Shown here one piece after another: positions 18,481 through 27,219 of a DNA stretch of 64,000 bases. The notes under the pieces are model-generated. The model did not search any database and was not told the origin of the DNA. It worked only from the letters and a program-made list of their open reading frames with translations. Position 1 is the stretch's first letter; every line of letters begins with the position of its first letter. The position numbers were made by a program, and so were the translations under genes. Origin of the DNA: Paenibacillus sp. SC116 (GTDB taxonomy: Bacteria > Bacillota > Bacilli > Paenibacillales > Paenibacillaceae); contig NZ_JANIOF010000001.1 in assembly GCF_024733555.1 (NCBI RefSeq), forward strand, positions 310,001 through 374,000, in the 5' to 3' direction.

Positions 18481-21400
18481 ATGATGATAAGAGAATCCGG
18501 ATATATTCCTCAACCCAAATCATATGGACCGCTCGGCAACTTGCCTTTAATTAATAAAGATACTCCTATTTTGTCCCTTGGAGAGCTGGCCGAACAATAC
18601 GGACCCATCTATCGGTTTAAATCGCCAGGCTTATCTACGCTGATGGTGTCTGGTCATAAGCTAGTAGCTGAACTGTGCGATATTACGCGATTTGATAAGT
18701 ATCTTGGTAAAGAGCTGTTAAATGTCCGTGCCTTTGGTGGCGATGGCCTATTTACGAGCTGGACGAATGAGCCGAACTGGAAAAAGGCTCACAATATCCT
18801 TCTTCCTACGTTCAGCCAGCAAGCGATGAAAGGCTATCACACGATGATGGTTGATATTGCTTCACAGCTCGTTCAGAAATGGGCGCGATTGAATCCGAAT
18901 GACACCATTGATGTGGCGGACGATATGACCCGTCTCACTCTCGATACGATTGGACTGTGTGGGTTCAATTATCGATTTAACAGTTTCTATAGAGAAGAGC
19001 ATAGCCCGTTTATTTTGAGTATGGTGCGTGCGTTGAATGAAGCAATGCGGAGAAGCAATCGGATTGAGCTTCAAAACATGTTGATGGTGAAGACGAAGAA
19101 ACGATACGAAGAAGACATCAAAACGATGTTTACCTTAGTAGACAAAATAATTGAAGAACGAAAGACAAGTGGCGGATCTGGGGAGATTGACCTGCTCGCA
19201 CGCATGCTGGAAGGAAAAGATCCTGATACAGGAGAACAGCTGGATGTTGAGAATATCCGATACCAAATCATTACGTTTCTTATTGCGGGGCATGAGACGA
19301 CAAGCGGTTTATTATCGTTTGCGCTTTATTATTTGCTGAAAAATCCAGACACACTGAAAAAGGCGTACCAAGAAGTCGATCAAGTGCTCACGAGCCCAAC
19401 AACAACTTATGAACAAGTCATTCAACTGAAATATATTCGCATGGTGTTAAATGAAGCTCTGCGCTTATGGCCTACAGCACCAGGCTTTGAGGTGTCCGCA
19501 CGAGAAGATACCGTGTTGGGCGGCGAATATCCGTTGAAAAAAGGGGACACCCTTGTCGTACTTCTGCCACAGCTTCATCGGGACAAAGATGCATGGGGAG
19601 CGGATGCAGAACAGTTCCGTCCAGAGCGATTTGAGGATCCGGCAAAAGTACCGACCCATGCGTTCAAGCCATTTGGCAATGGCGAGCGGGCATGTATAGG
19701 CATGCAATTTGCGCTTTATGAAGCGACGTTAGCGCTCGGGATGATTCTCAAACATTTTGAAATGATAGACCATCATAATTATCAGTTAAAAATAAAGGAA
19801 ACGTTAACGCTTAAACCCGACGACTTCAGCATTCGAGTTAAGCAGCGGGAAGGTGTGCAGCATGCAAGTATGCCGTCTCATCAACGGATGGTAGCGGAAG
19901 AGACGGTTACTCCTGGACCGAATGCAGGTGAACATCTCAAGACAGGGGTTGTTACTCGTACGGATGCCGCTTCGTCCTCTTTACTTGTGCTTTATGGCTC
20001 CAATTTAGGCACGGCAGAAGGGATAGCGAGAGAACTAGCAAATACGGCTCGTTCATTCGGAGTAAATGCTGAGGTTGCTTCCTTACATGAATCAATCGGC
20101 AAACTGCCGAAAGAAGGGGCTGTTATCATCGTTACCGCCTCTTATAACGGCAAACCACCGAGAAATGCGGCACAGTTTGTAAAATGGCTGGAAGAAGTAG
20201 AAGATGGCGAGCTTGAAGGTGTGCAATATGCTGTATTTGGCTGTGGAGATCGCAATTGGTCTAATACGTATCAGAATGTACCTCGATTTATCGACGAGCA
20301 GCTTGCACGCAAAGGGGGCAAACGGATCTCGTCTCGTGGTGAGGCAGATGCCGGCGGTGATTTTGATAAGCAATTGGAACAATGGCGCGAAACACTGTGG
20401 ACGGATGTTAGAAAGGTTTTGGGCATAAATGAAGTCTCTGTTGCTGAATCTGTCCGGAATGCACTCCATGTTCAGTTCGTTAATAGACCAGCTGCTGAGC
20501 CACTTGTGCGGACATATGATGCAGTTTATGCAACCGTGTTGGATAATCGTGAACTTCAATCGGCAACTAGTGAGCGGAGTACAAGGCATATTGAGATACA
20601 ATTGCCAGAGGGGGTTGAATATTGTGAAGGTGATCATCTAGGGGTGCTGCCGCGTAACAGTAAAGAAAATGTGGATCGGGTGCTGCGAAGATTCCGACTC
20701 GAAGGGGACTCTCAACTGGTGCTAACTACAAACGGTCTAGACCTGTCTCATCTTCCTATGGATCATCCGGTAAATGTTCGGGATTTACTCAGCCGCAACG
20801 TCGAAATGCAGGAGCCCGCTACTCGGGCCCAAATACGAGAGCTTGCAGCTCACACGGTATGCCCGCCACACCAACGAGAGTTGGAAGCTTTGTTAGAAGA
20901 GGATGTCTATAGGGAGCAAGTGCTGAGCAAACGACTTTCGATGTTAACACTGCTAGAAAAATACGAAGCTTGTGAGCTACCATTTGTGAAATTTCTAGAG
21001 CTGCTCCCTCCGCTTAAACCGAGATATTATTCGATATCAAGTTCGCCGAAAAAATATCGGGATAAAACGAGTATAACGGTAGCGGTTGTAAATGGGCCAG
21101 CTAGGTGCGGCAATGGCGAATATAAAGGTGTTTCTTCCACTAACTTGGCTTCAAGTAAGCCCGGTGAGGAATTACTTATATTCGTTCGGACGCCTGAATC
21201 TGGATTCCAACTGCCTGAAGACCCAGCGGTTCCTATCGTGATGGTTGGTCCAGGAACAGGGTTAGCCCCGTTCCGAGGTTTCTTACAAGCTAGAGCTGCG
21301 CTTAAAGAGAGCGGCGTCACGATGGGAGAAGCCCATCTATATTTCGGCTGCAGAAATGAAACGGACTTTATTTATCGTGAAGAGCTGGAGCAATATGAAA

Positions 21401-21690
21401 GGGATGGCGTTGTAACGCTGCACACTGCATTTTCTCGTATAGAAGGGCACGGCAAAACCTATGTGCAGCATTTGATGGAACGGAACGCATCGGAAATCAT
21501 CCAAATGGTGAATGGAACAGGGCGATTATATATTTGCGGGGACGGTAGCAACATGGCGCCAGATGTTGAAGCTATGCTGCGACAAGCTTATTGCCATGCA
21601 GTGGGAGTGGGAGAGAAAGAAGCCATCGATTGGATGAATCAACTTCAAGCAGAAGGGCGTTATGCGAAAGATGTCTGGGCGTCGGCATAA
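18481..21690 (+). CDS. Self-sufficient cytochrome P450/NADPH reductase fusion, CYP102A type
   Basis: 1,069 residues, the usual size for P450 BM3 relatives. The heme domain (1-460) has 'AGHETTSG' in the I helix, '[11 protein letters not shown]', and heme cysteine C405 in '[14 protein letters not shown]'. A flavodoxin/FMN domain follows ('[16 protein letters not shown]'), then FAD ('RYYSISSSP') and NADPH-binding parts ('[16 protein letters not shown]'). The family hydroxylates fatty acids near the end of the chain. The BM3 Phe87 equivalent is kept ('GDGLFTSW'), but Arg47 and Tyr51, which hold the carboxylate, are Leu51 and Met55 here. ATGs at 18481/18484 follow GGAAAGGA. It is cytoplasmic and probably co-expressed with TetR. 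Confidence 0.95.
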   Translation: MMIRESGYIPQPKSYGPLGNLPLINKDTPILSLGELAEQYGPIYRFKSPGLSTLMVSGHKLVAELCDITRFDKYLGKELLNVRAFGGDGLFTSWTNEPNWKKAHNILLPTFSQQAMKGYHTMMVDIASQLVQKWARLNPNDTIDVADDMTRLTLDTIGLCGFNYRFNSFYREEHSPFILSMVRALNEAMRRSNRIELQNMLMVKTKKRYEEDIKTMFTLVDKIIEERKTSGGSGEIDLLARMLEGKDPDTGEQLDVENIRYQIITFLIAGHETTSGLLSFALYYLLKNPDTLKKAYQEVDQVLTSPTTTYEQVIQLKYIRMVLNEALRLWPTAPGFEVSAREDTVLGGEYPLKKGDTLVVLLPQLHRDKDAWGADAEQFRPERFEDPAKVPTHAFKPFGNGERACIGMQFALYEATLALGMILKHFEMIDHHNYQLKIKETLTLKPDDFSIRVKQREGVQHASMPSHQRMVAEETVTPGPNAGEHLKTGVVTRTDAASSSLLVLYGSNLGTAEGIARELANTARSFGVNAEVASLHESIGKLPKEGAVIIVTASYNGKPPRNAAQFVKWLEEVEDGELEGVQYAVFGCGDRNWSNTYQNVPRFIDEQLARKGGKRISSRGEADAGGDFDKQLEQWRETLWTDVRKVLGINEVSVAESVRNALHVQFVNRPAAEPLVRTYDAVYATVLDNRELQSATSERSTRHIEIQLPEGVEYCEGDHLGVLPRNSKENVDRVLRRFRLEGDSQLVLTTNGLDLSHLPMDHPVNVRDLLSRNVEMQEPATRAQIRELAAHTVCPPHQRELEALLEEDVYREQVLSKRLSMLTLLEKYEACELPFVKFLELLPPLKPRYYSISSSPKKYRDKTSITVAVVNGPARCGNGEYKGVSSTNLASSKPGEELLIFVRTPESGFQLPEDPAVPIVMVGPGTGLAPFRGFLQARAALKESGVTMGEAHLYFGCRNETDFIYREELEQYERDGVVTLHTAFSRIEGHGKTYVQHLMERNASEIIQMVNGTGRLYICGDGSNMAPDVEAMLRQAYCHAVGVGEKEAIDWMNQLQAEGRYAKDVWASA

Positions 21691-21728
21691 TGTTGCACTT
21701 TAAACTTCATTTTAATATGATTGCCAAG

Positions 21729-21755
21729 GCTGTCAATTTATTGACAGCTTTTTTG
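21729..21755 (+). terminator. Rho-independent terminator of the P450 operon
   Basis: Perfect stem GCTGTCAA/TTGACAGC around TTTA, followed by TTTTTTTG. Confidence 0.9.
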
Positions 21756-21913
21756 TTTAAAGTATAAATAAAAGGCCAGACTAACCTTGGGCAATGATAG
21801 CGAGCAGCACGCAGGATGAAGGAATACAAGTATTTGCACACAAATGCTTATATGTAGTACAGCTTATAAATAATACTGTAAATCTGTTGAAAATTTATTC
21901 ATAAATTTGTGAA

Positions 21914-21942
21914 TTGTTTATATGTAAGCGTTATCATATAAT
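21914..21942 (+). promoter_or_regulatory. Promoter of the alcohol dehydrogenase gene with an embedded cre (CcpA) site
   Basis: TTGTTT (21914-21919), 17-bp spacer, TATAAT (21937-21942). The spacer contains ATGTAAGCGTTATCA (21922-21936), which matches the cre consensus WTGNNARCGNWWWCA at every fixed position. A CcpA dimer there would block RNA polymerase, predicting carbon catabolite repression. Confidence 0.75.
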
Positions 21943-21974
21943 ATAGCTATCCGATGAAAAGGAGTGACTCCACT

Positions 21975-23066
21975 ATGCATATTCAAGCAGCAATTGTGAA
22001 CGAAAAGGGTGGCAATATTACAATAGAGAATGTTCAGCTCCAGCCTCCGAAATCTAACGAAGTGCTCATAAAACTTGTAGGTACAGGCATTTGCCATACG
22101 GATATCGGCGTCCAGCTTCAGCATACACCCACTCCATTGCCAATCGCACTCGGTCATGAGGGCGCAGGTATTATTGAGCAGCTAGGTCCGAATGTAACTG
22201 ACTTTGAAGTGGGTGACCATGTTGTTATTTCATTCTCTTATTGCGCAAAATGCAAAAACTGTCTCGAAGGTCATCCAGCGAGCTGCGATCATTTTGGTGA
22301 GCATAATTTTGGCGGTCATTTGCTTGATGGGACAAGCCGTCTTACAAAAGAGAATGAAGAAATTGCTACGCTTTTTGGACAATCCTCCTTTGCAACGTAT
22401 GCCGTTGCACATGTAAATAATGTTGTGAAAGTTGATAAAGATCTGGACCTATCGCTGCTCGGCCCACTTGGATGCGGCATCCAAACAGGTGCAGGTACTG
22501 TGTTGAACAAACTTAAGCCTGAGATTGGAGATTCTATCGTCATTTTTGGCTGTGGTGGAGTTGGATTAAGCGGGATCATGGGTGCCGCGATTACGGGAGC
22601 AAAGACCATTATTGCGGTAGATATTGTGCCTAGTCGGCTTGAACTAGCGAAGGAACTAGGTGCTACACATGTCATAAACGGCAAGGAGCAAGATGCGAAA
22701 GAAGAAATTATTCGAATCACTGGCGGCGGTGCAGATTACGTTCTGGAAGCGACAGGTGTTCCTGCATTAATTCTGCAAGCGATTCGCAGTCTTCGTGCAC
22801 GTGGGACGATGGCATCGGTTGGAGTAGGCCCTGACGTGACGTTAAATATACTTGAAGAATTAATTATGTATAATCGAACGTTGATGGGTGTGGTGGAGGG
22901 AGATTCTATTCCGAAGCTGTTTATTCCTCAATTAATTGAATATTACAAACAGGGCAGATTCCCATTTGATAAATTGATAAATAAGTACAAATTCGAGGAA
23001 ATTAATGAGGCTATCGCAGATATGAAGAGCGGCAAAACAGTGAAGCCGGTTGTTATATTTGAATAA
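21975..23066 (+). CDS. Zinc-dependent NAD(P) alcohol dehydrogenase, aryl/benzyl-alcohol type
   Basis: 363 residues, MDR superfamily. The catalytic zinc site is C in 'GTGICHTDIG', H/E in 'LGHEGAGII' and C in 'LGCGIQTGAGTVLN'; the structural zinc cysteines are in 'CAKCKNCLEGHPASC'; the Rossmann motif is 'FGCGGVGLSGIMGA' with D in 'IIAVDIV'. The sequence pattern resembles benzyl-alcohol dehydrogenase (XylB/AdhB) rather than the ethanol enzymes. It would oxidise primary aromatic or aliphatic alcohols to aldehydes. ATG at 21975 follows GGAGTGA by 7 bases. It lies downstream of the P450 but has its own promoter with a cre site. Confidence 0.9.
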   Translation: MHIQAAIVNEKGGNITIENVQLQPPKSNEVLIKLVGTGICHTDIGVQLQHTPTPLPIALGHEGAGIIEQLGPNVTDFEVGDHVVISFSYCAKCKNCLEGHPASCDHFGEHNFGGHLLDGTSRLTKENEEIATLFGQSSFATYAVAHVNNVVKVDKDLDLSLLGPLGCGIQTGAGTVLNKLKPEIGDSIVIFGCGGVGLSGIMGAAITGAKTIIAVDIVPSRLELAKELGATHVINGKEQDAKEEIIRITGGGADYVLEATGVPALILQAIRSLRARGTMASVGVGPDVTLNILEELIMYNRTLMGVVEGDSIPKLFIPQLIEYYKQGRFPFDKLINKYKFEEINEAIADMKSGKTVKPVVIFE

Positions 23067-23243
23067 GGATGGCTCTGTTTCTTAGTGGCTCGGCAACTGG
23101 TGCATCTTAGGGTGCACTAGCTAGCAAACGCTTTAAGTACAGGCTGACAGCATCCCGAAGAATATTAAGTTTTAATCCATTGCGTAAAATGCAGTAGCGG
23201 TTATTCAAGAAATTTAATTGAAATTTAAATAAGTATGTAATAA

Positions 23244-23282
23244 GAACGTGTCGATTCGATCGGCACGTTCTTTGGTTTTTTA
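23244..23282 (+). terminator. Terminator between alcohol dehydrogenase and VOC genes
   Basis: GAACGTGTCGAT and ATCGGCACGTTC pair around TCG, followed by TTTGGTTTTTT. The 294-bp gap holds nothing else beyond weak short repeats near 23098-23125. Confidence 0.8.
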
Positions 23283-23360
23283 AGAGCTAACATGGGTGTA
23301 GTTAGAATAAACTACTTTCAAGTTTAACGTAACTAAAGTTGCTGACATAACTCAAGTTGT

Positions 23361-23699
23361 TTAACATAACACTTCCACGGTAAATCCACCTGGTGCTTTA
23401 ACATAAAAGGTATAGCCATGCCATCTTTGAGGTGGCTCCACGTCAAATCCATCTTCTTTCAATCGTTGGTTCAGCTCATCTACCTGCTCCTCATTTTCCT
23501 GCATGAATCCGATATGAAACGTACTAGGGTAATTCACTTTACCGCCTTTCATTAAGGTAAGTACCATACCGTTGTCGTCTGACAGGAATGCAAATCCATC
23601 ACCACGTGTTCCCTGCGTTAAAAGCCCAAAATACTTCTCTAAAAATTCGCTAGTCGCTATCACATCGGTGACTGTGAGGTTAAGGTGATTTACTTTCAT
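23361..23699 (-). CDS. VOC-superfamily (glyoxalase/bleomycin-resistance-like) protein
   Basis: 112 residues, a single VOC module of two beta-alpha-beta-beta-beta halves: 'VNHLNLTVTDVIATSEFLEKYFGL' at the start and 'YTFYVKAPGGFTVEVLC' at the end. Metal-ligand positions are His near the N terminus and Glu in 'FTVEVL'. The family covers metal-dependent isomerases, dioxygenases and antibiotic-binding proteins; the substrate cannot be inferred. ATG at 23699 is preferred because AGGAAG lies 8 bases upstream, while the upstream GTG would overlap that site. Confidence 0.75.
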   Translation of the reverse strand: MKVNHLNLTVTDVIATSEFLEKYFGLLTQGTRGDGFAFLSDDNGMVLTLMKGGKVNYPSTFHIGFMQENEEQVDELNQRLKEDGFDVEPPQRWHGYTFYVKAPGGFTVEVLC

Positions 23700-23854
23700 A
23701 AGAGACACTTCCTTTGCAGTTTTGGATGAATACCTATTCTGGCTTTTTGATCATAGCAAATTCATGCAAGTGCTAAGGTTGTAGAGTCTGAGTAGTTACA
23801 TTCCTTGATCGAACTCGTGCATGTTCTTGAAGCTTGAATAGGAGGGGGATTAAA

Positions 23855-24123
23855 GTGAATGTCGTACACATCTTGTTTTTGGTGAGTCTGATTACGGCAG
23901 CTTAAAGGCCGCTCGTAAAAATAGCAATGAGTATCAACAAGATCAAATTATCTGTATTTCAGAAAACTCTCTCAATCGGCCCAATTAAGTGGTGGGTGAC
24001 AGCGAGCATTGTATCAGTGACACGTATTTGGCTATTCGGATACGCCAGATGATTGATCAAGGTGAGCTTAGTTATCGAGGAAATTTAGAATTGCTTAGTG
24101 GCTTTGAAATTCGATTAAATTAG
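23855..24123 (+). pseudogene. Remnant of a DUF1835/DUF3658 protein
   Basis: A ribosome site (GGAGGGGG) and GTG start precede 'VVHILF', after which the reading must shift to continue as G-E-S-D-Y-G-S-L-K-A-A-R and later shift again to 'SIGPIKWW', both typical of the DUF1835 N terminus. The end reads 'GDSEHCISDTYLAIRIRQM' and 'IDQGELSYRGNLELLSGFE', matching the DUF3658 C terminus, with a proper TAG stop. The middle, about two thirds of the normal protein, is missing. At least two frameshifts plus a large deletion mean it is not functional. Confidence 0.65.
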
Positions 24124-24144
24124 CGGCTTATTGGTATTTCTCAT

Positions 24145-24186
24145 TAAAAAAGCAAGTCCTTTACGGACATGCTTTTTTTGTTTTTC
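24145..24186. terminator. Bidirectional terminator overlapping the end of the deacetylase gene
   Basis: AAAAAAGCAAGTCC and GGACATGCTTTTTTT form a near-perfect hairpin with A-run and T-run on opposite sides. It serves the remnant on the plus strand and the deacetylase-like gene on the minus strand; the latter's TAA stop (24161-24163) lies in the loop. Confidence 0.75.
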
Positions 24187-25258
24187 GAATAGCATCAATC
24201 GGGAATCTGCCATCGACATCTATGACTTCCTTTCCATCAAATAAATCGAGAAACATATCACGCTGTTGGCTTAACGTTATTCCATCAATATGCCTGCGAT
24301 CCTGTACAATCTTATTTTCAAGCCGCTGTTCATAGGTAACGTTGCCCACATGGCTGAATACGGTATAGCCTTGCTGCTCCAGCCACATTAGCCGCTCGTC
24401 GTCTAACTTATAGCCTTCTCCAAAAGGATAAATGTAAATGCTCGTGTCTCCGATAAGCGTGCTGACTTCGCGCTTCCATTTTCGTTCATCTCTTTTTAAT
24501 CGATCTAGATCCATTTTTAAATGATGACGATGTCCGTAGCTGTGAGAAGCGAAACGCCAGCCGGTTTCCTTTAAACGCTTAACGACCTTTCTAGCTTCCA
24601 CTCTTTCGCGTGACCATGTGGGTGAGGTGGATTGAGTACGCCAGCCCAAAATGCCTTCGAACCCGGTAAGTGCTAACGTTCCTTTTGCACCCTGATAAGA
24701 GAAGTCTGGTTGCTGCTCTACAAATCGATCTAGAATCGGAACGATATCCAAGTCTTTAGATAACACAACATTGCCTTTCAAGTCATGAGATTCAGACACA
24801 ATCGTTCCTTCATGATTCAAACGAAGCTTATCTACCGTCCCATACTTACGCATGTACGTATAATAATTCGGATCATCTATCGAAATGACTAACGGTTTCT
24901 TTCCTTCTGGAAGCGGGAAGTTACGACGAACGGCTCGCTTTTTACCATTTACCGTTTTAAATTCATACACATCTTCCAAATGCACCAACACATACTGATG
25001 GTCGTAAAGTGATTGAAGAATGCGTTTGAATTCAGGCACGGTTACAAACCAATCAAACATTTCCCGAGACTGTCGATCACCGATAAAAGCCCGCTGCGGA
25101 TAGGCAATAAGCGGATGAAAAAAGATGTGCTCAACTAATGGAGGATTATGCGCAGTAGGAGCTGCGTCGACCGCCTTTACGCTGTTCGCACTATCTACTC
25201 CAAATAAGACGATACAAAGTACGAGTACAAATATATTTCTCAGTTTTTTCCTGTGCAT
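24161..25258 (-). CDS. Secreted polysaccharide deacetylase-family protein
   Basis: 365 residues with a signal peptide ('NIFVLVLCIVLFGVDSANS'). The NodB-like fold is shown by a motif-1-like 'ISIDDPNYYTYM' (Asp pair), motif 2 'ASHSYGHRHHL' (metal His in H-S-x-x-H) and a later 'IYIYPFGEGYKLD' in the place of motif 3. Family members remove acetyl groups from peptidoglycan, chitin or surface glycans; the long insert between motifs 1 and 2 is unusual. It is exported or lipid-free and wall-associated. The stop codon lies inside a terminator hairpin. Confidence 0.75.
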   Translation of the reverse strand: MHRKKLRNIFVLVLCIVLFGVDSANSVKAVDAAPTAHNPPLVEHIFFHPLIAYPQRAFIGDRQSREMFDWFVTVPEFKRILQSLYDHQYVLVHLEDVYEFKTVNGKKRAVRRNFPLPEGKKPLVISIDDPNYYTYMRKYGTVDKLRLNHEGTIVSESHDLKGNVVLSKDLDIVPILDRFVEQQPDFSYQGAKGTLALTGFEGILGWRTQSTSPTWSRERVEARKVVKRLKETGWRFASHSYGHRHHLKMDLDRLKRDERKWKREVSTLIGDTSIYIYPFGEGYKLDDERLMWLEQQGYTVFSHVGNVTYEQRLENKIVQDRRHIDGITLSQQRDMFLDLFDGKEVIDVDGRFPIDAIRKTKKACP

Positions 25259-25543
25259 ATAGCTACCTCCGCCCGCTCAAGATTGCAGCTTTTTTTCAAA
25301 GCATGCATTTGCTCTATGTAGTATGGGTTAATTGGTGAAAATAAATTTACAGTCTTTACATAATACGGTTGTAAGCATATAATTTCGCAAGAACTTGAAG
25401 TAGCAGTAAATATGTATTTTATTACCGACATAATGGACGGAAATATCGTAATGGGCGGACTGAATGTGATGCAGCGGAATTATTCGAGGTTCAGTTTGTT
25501 GTATAACTTAGGTAGTTAATTCAACTCTAAAGAGGTGATTTTT

Positions 25544-25804
25544 ATGGAAATTAGGCATGTTCTTGAATCAGATTATATCCCCGTTGCGACGCAATTGTAT
25601 GAGAAGTTCTTCGATATTGTGCGAGATCTTGGCTGCACGGAAGTGCGCTGTGTTACTTCTCCCGTTAATCGTATATCAATTGCTTTCCATACCCGACTCG
25701 GCTTTCGAATGGAAGTGGGGGATAGTCTAGTTGATGATATTCCCGTCATGGCTAACTATGATGGGAAGGGGCAAGATCGGGTTCTATTTGTCAGAAAGCT
25801 TTAA
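25544..25804 (+). pseudogene. Internally deleted GNAT acetyltransferase
   Basis: An open frame of 86 codons with a good ribosome site (AGAGGTGA). Residues 1-15 ('MEIRHVLESDYIPV') look like the beta-1/alpha-1 start of a GNAT enzyme, then the frame jumps to a C-terminal part: 'LYEKFFDIVRDLGCTEVRCV', 'SPVNRISIAFHTRLGFRM' and 'VLFVRKL'. The acetyl-CoA-binding Q/R-x-x-G-x-G/A segment in the middle is absent, so an in-frame loss of roughly 80 codons is likely. A short active protein is improbable. The 285-bp gap before it holds no other clear feature. Confidence 0.65.
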
Positions 25805-25845
25805 TTGTATGTTTGATAAATTGGAAAAATAGATTCAGCAGTCAT

Positions 25846-25876
25846 ATAAAAAAGGACTCCTCTGCAGAAGTCCTTA
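25846..25876 (-). terminator. Terminator of the DUF3238 gene
   Basis: AAGGACT and AGTCCTT arms around a CTCTGCAG-containing loop; on the minus strand the stem is followed by a T-run. It lies 50 bp past the DUF3238 stop. Confidence 0.7.
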
Positions 25877-25924
25877 CAAGTATATATAAGTTTTTTACAT
25901 ATCATATGTGTTCAGCAATGTTCA

Positions 25925-26503
25925 TTAACTATAGTACCTGAACTTATATTCCATTTCACCAGCCAAAGAAGCTACAGTGTCTCCGGTTTTTCTAAAGTCA
26001 TGCGTATAGATGGTTTCGAATGGACCGAAGTTCGATTGTTTATAAAACTCAAAGCAAGGGAATCCATCATGTTCGCCAGTCATGGATACAGTACCGTCTT
26101 TAGTCACATTTACTCGTAGTAAGTAATCGACTGGTGGTGCTGCATCGTTCAATGGATTACTGGCACTAGCGAGCATTTTAAAGCACACGTCGTCATCCCT
26201 CCACACAATATCGATACATTGGATGCCGTCTGTGCTAGCTTTGCCTTGTCTTTGATGAGTAGAACCGTCTGAATGAGTGACATTCTCAGTTGTAATACCT
26301 GTGTTTTTGTAAGAAAACACTTCTTTTTTATAAAAATCTACAGTAACCTCTTGCTCGACTCTAGAGCGCATGGTGTTTACGGCATAGGGTGTAAATTCAC
26401 GTGAATCTCCTTCGAACTTATGAACGTTTCCGGTCGTTATATCCTTTACAGATTCAGTCCAAGACATCGGAATAAACACACTTGCTCTAATTTTGATAAT
26501 CAT
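25925..26503 (-). CDS. DUF3238-domain protein
   Basis: 192 residues. The hallmarks are 'IKIRASVFIPMSWTES', 'FEGDSREFTPYAVNTMRSRV', 'EQEVTVDFYKKEV' and 'TGEHDGFPCFEFY', a beta-rich fold found in Firmicutes and of unknown role. No signal peptide. I start at ATG 26503 because GGAGGTTC sits just upstream; upstream in-frame codons run into the promoter. It is divergent from a MarR gene and shares its operator region, so MarR probably controls it. Confidence 0.8.
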   Translation of the reverse strand: MIIKIRASVFIPMSWTESVKDITTGNVHKFEGDSREFTPYAVNTMRSRVEQEVTVDFYKKEVFSYKNTGITTENVTHSDGSTHQRQGKASTDGIQCIDIVWRDDDVCFKMLASASNPLNDAAPPVDYLLRVNVTKDGTVSMTGEHDGFPCFEFYKQSNFGPFETIYTHDFRKTGDTVASLAGEMEYKFRYYS

Positions 26504-26565
26504 ATAGAACCTCCAGAGTTGTTTTAATCTGGTTGAAAAATTTGAATGAAAGTGAAAAACACAAC

Positions 26566-26631
26566 AGTCAACTTGATTGACTATATAGTAAACTGTACAA
26601 TAGCAATCAGATAAAGTCAACTTGATTGACT
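26566..26631. promoter_or_regulatory. Duplicated MarR operator between DUF3238 and MarR genes
   Basis: Two identical 17-bp copies of AGTCAACTTGATTGACT lie at 26566-26582 and 26615-26631, 49 bp apart (start to start). Each has arms AGTCAA/TTGACT. On the minus strand the second copy supplies a TTGACT -35 box, followed by 17 bp and TACAGT (26592-26597), giving a promoter for the DUF3238 gene. The second copy lies 22 bp before the MarR start, fitting autorepression. Confidence 0.75.
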
Positions 26632-26653
26632 ATTATTAAGGGAGAGACGTTAG

Positions 26654-27127
26654 ATGAATGAAGATAAATATGTGGAATCCGACCTTACTACATTAATGAC
26701 AGCAGGCATTAGTTTATTGATACGAGAACTTCATGAACACTTAGATGAATTAGGATTTGGGCACATTAGGCCTGCACATGGTTATTTGTTTAAACGTATC
26801 ACGCCTGATGGTGCGACAGGGATCGAGATATCGGAGTACTTAGGAATAACGAAGCAGGCTGTGAGCAAAATAGTTGATCATCTTGAAGAAAACGGATATG
26901 TGCAGCGTACGAATCATCCCACGGATATGAGGGGGAAATTGATCGTGCTCACTGAACGAGGTAAGTTAGCCATACAAGCAAAAGAAAAGATAGTTGCAGA
27001 GATCGAGGCGCGTTGGGCGCAACGAATAGGTGTGGAAAGAATGGATTTGCTTAAGAAGGATTTGACAACGTTAGTTGAGGAAGCCAATGGAGGCCAAGTT
27101 CCACGTGGTGCAAGACCTGTTTGGTGA
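26654..27127 (+). CDS. MarR-family regulator
   Basis: 157 residues with a winged helix at about 50-110 ('GIEISEYLGITKQAVSKIVDHLEENGYV' and a wing 'HPTDMRGKLIVLTERG'). It starts at ATG with GGGAGAG upstream and is divergent from the DUF3238 gene. Two 17-bp palindromes in the shared region are its probable binding sites. No cysteine pair suggests a redox sensor; the inducer is unknown. A strong terminator follows. Confidence 0.85.
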   Translation: MNEDKYVESDLTTLMTAGISLLIRELHEHLDELGFGHIRPAHGYLFKRITPDGATGIEISEYLGITKQAVSKIVDHLEENGYVQRTNHPTDMRGKLIVLTERGKLAIQAKEKIVAEIEARWAQRIGVERMDLLKKDLTTLVEEANGGQVPRGARPVW

Positions 27128-27138
27128 ATAAAGATAGG

Positions 27139-27182
27139 AACCCTCTAAATCATCAGCGATTGATGGAATTAGAGGGTTTTTT
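27139..27182 (+). terminator. Terminator of the MarR gene
   Basis: AACCCTCTAA and TTAGAGGGTT stem with inner TCATC/GATGG pairing, followed by TTTTTT. Confidence 0.9.
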
Positions 27183-27219
27183 GATGCTATCTATGGAGCG
27201 TTAGCTCACAAGTACTATT

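Noticed and set aside
21896-21920. Rex site before the alcohol dehydrogenase gene
   Set aside because: TTGTGAA is present but the second arm is absent; the visible symmetry runs in the opposite order to a Rex operator.
25409-25522. Small reading frame of about 37 codons before the GNAT remnant
   Set aside because: No ribosome site, no family resemblance, and the upstream region looks like decayed sequence.
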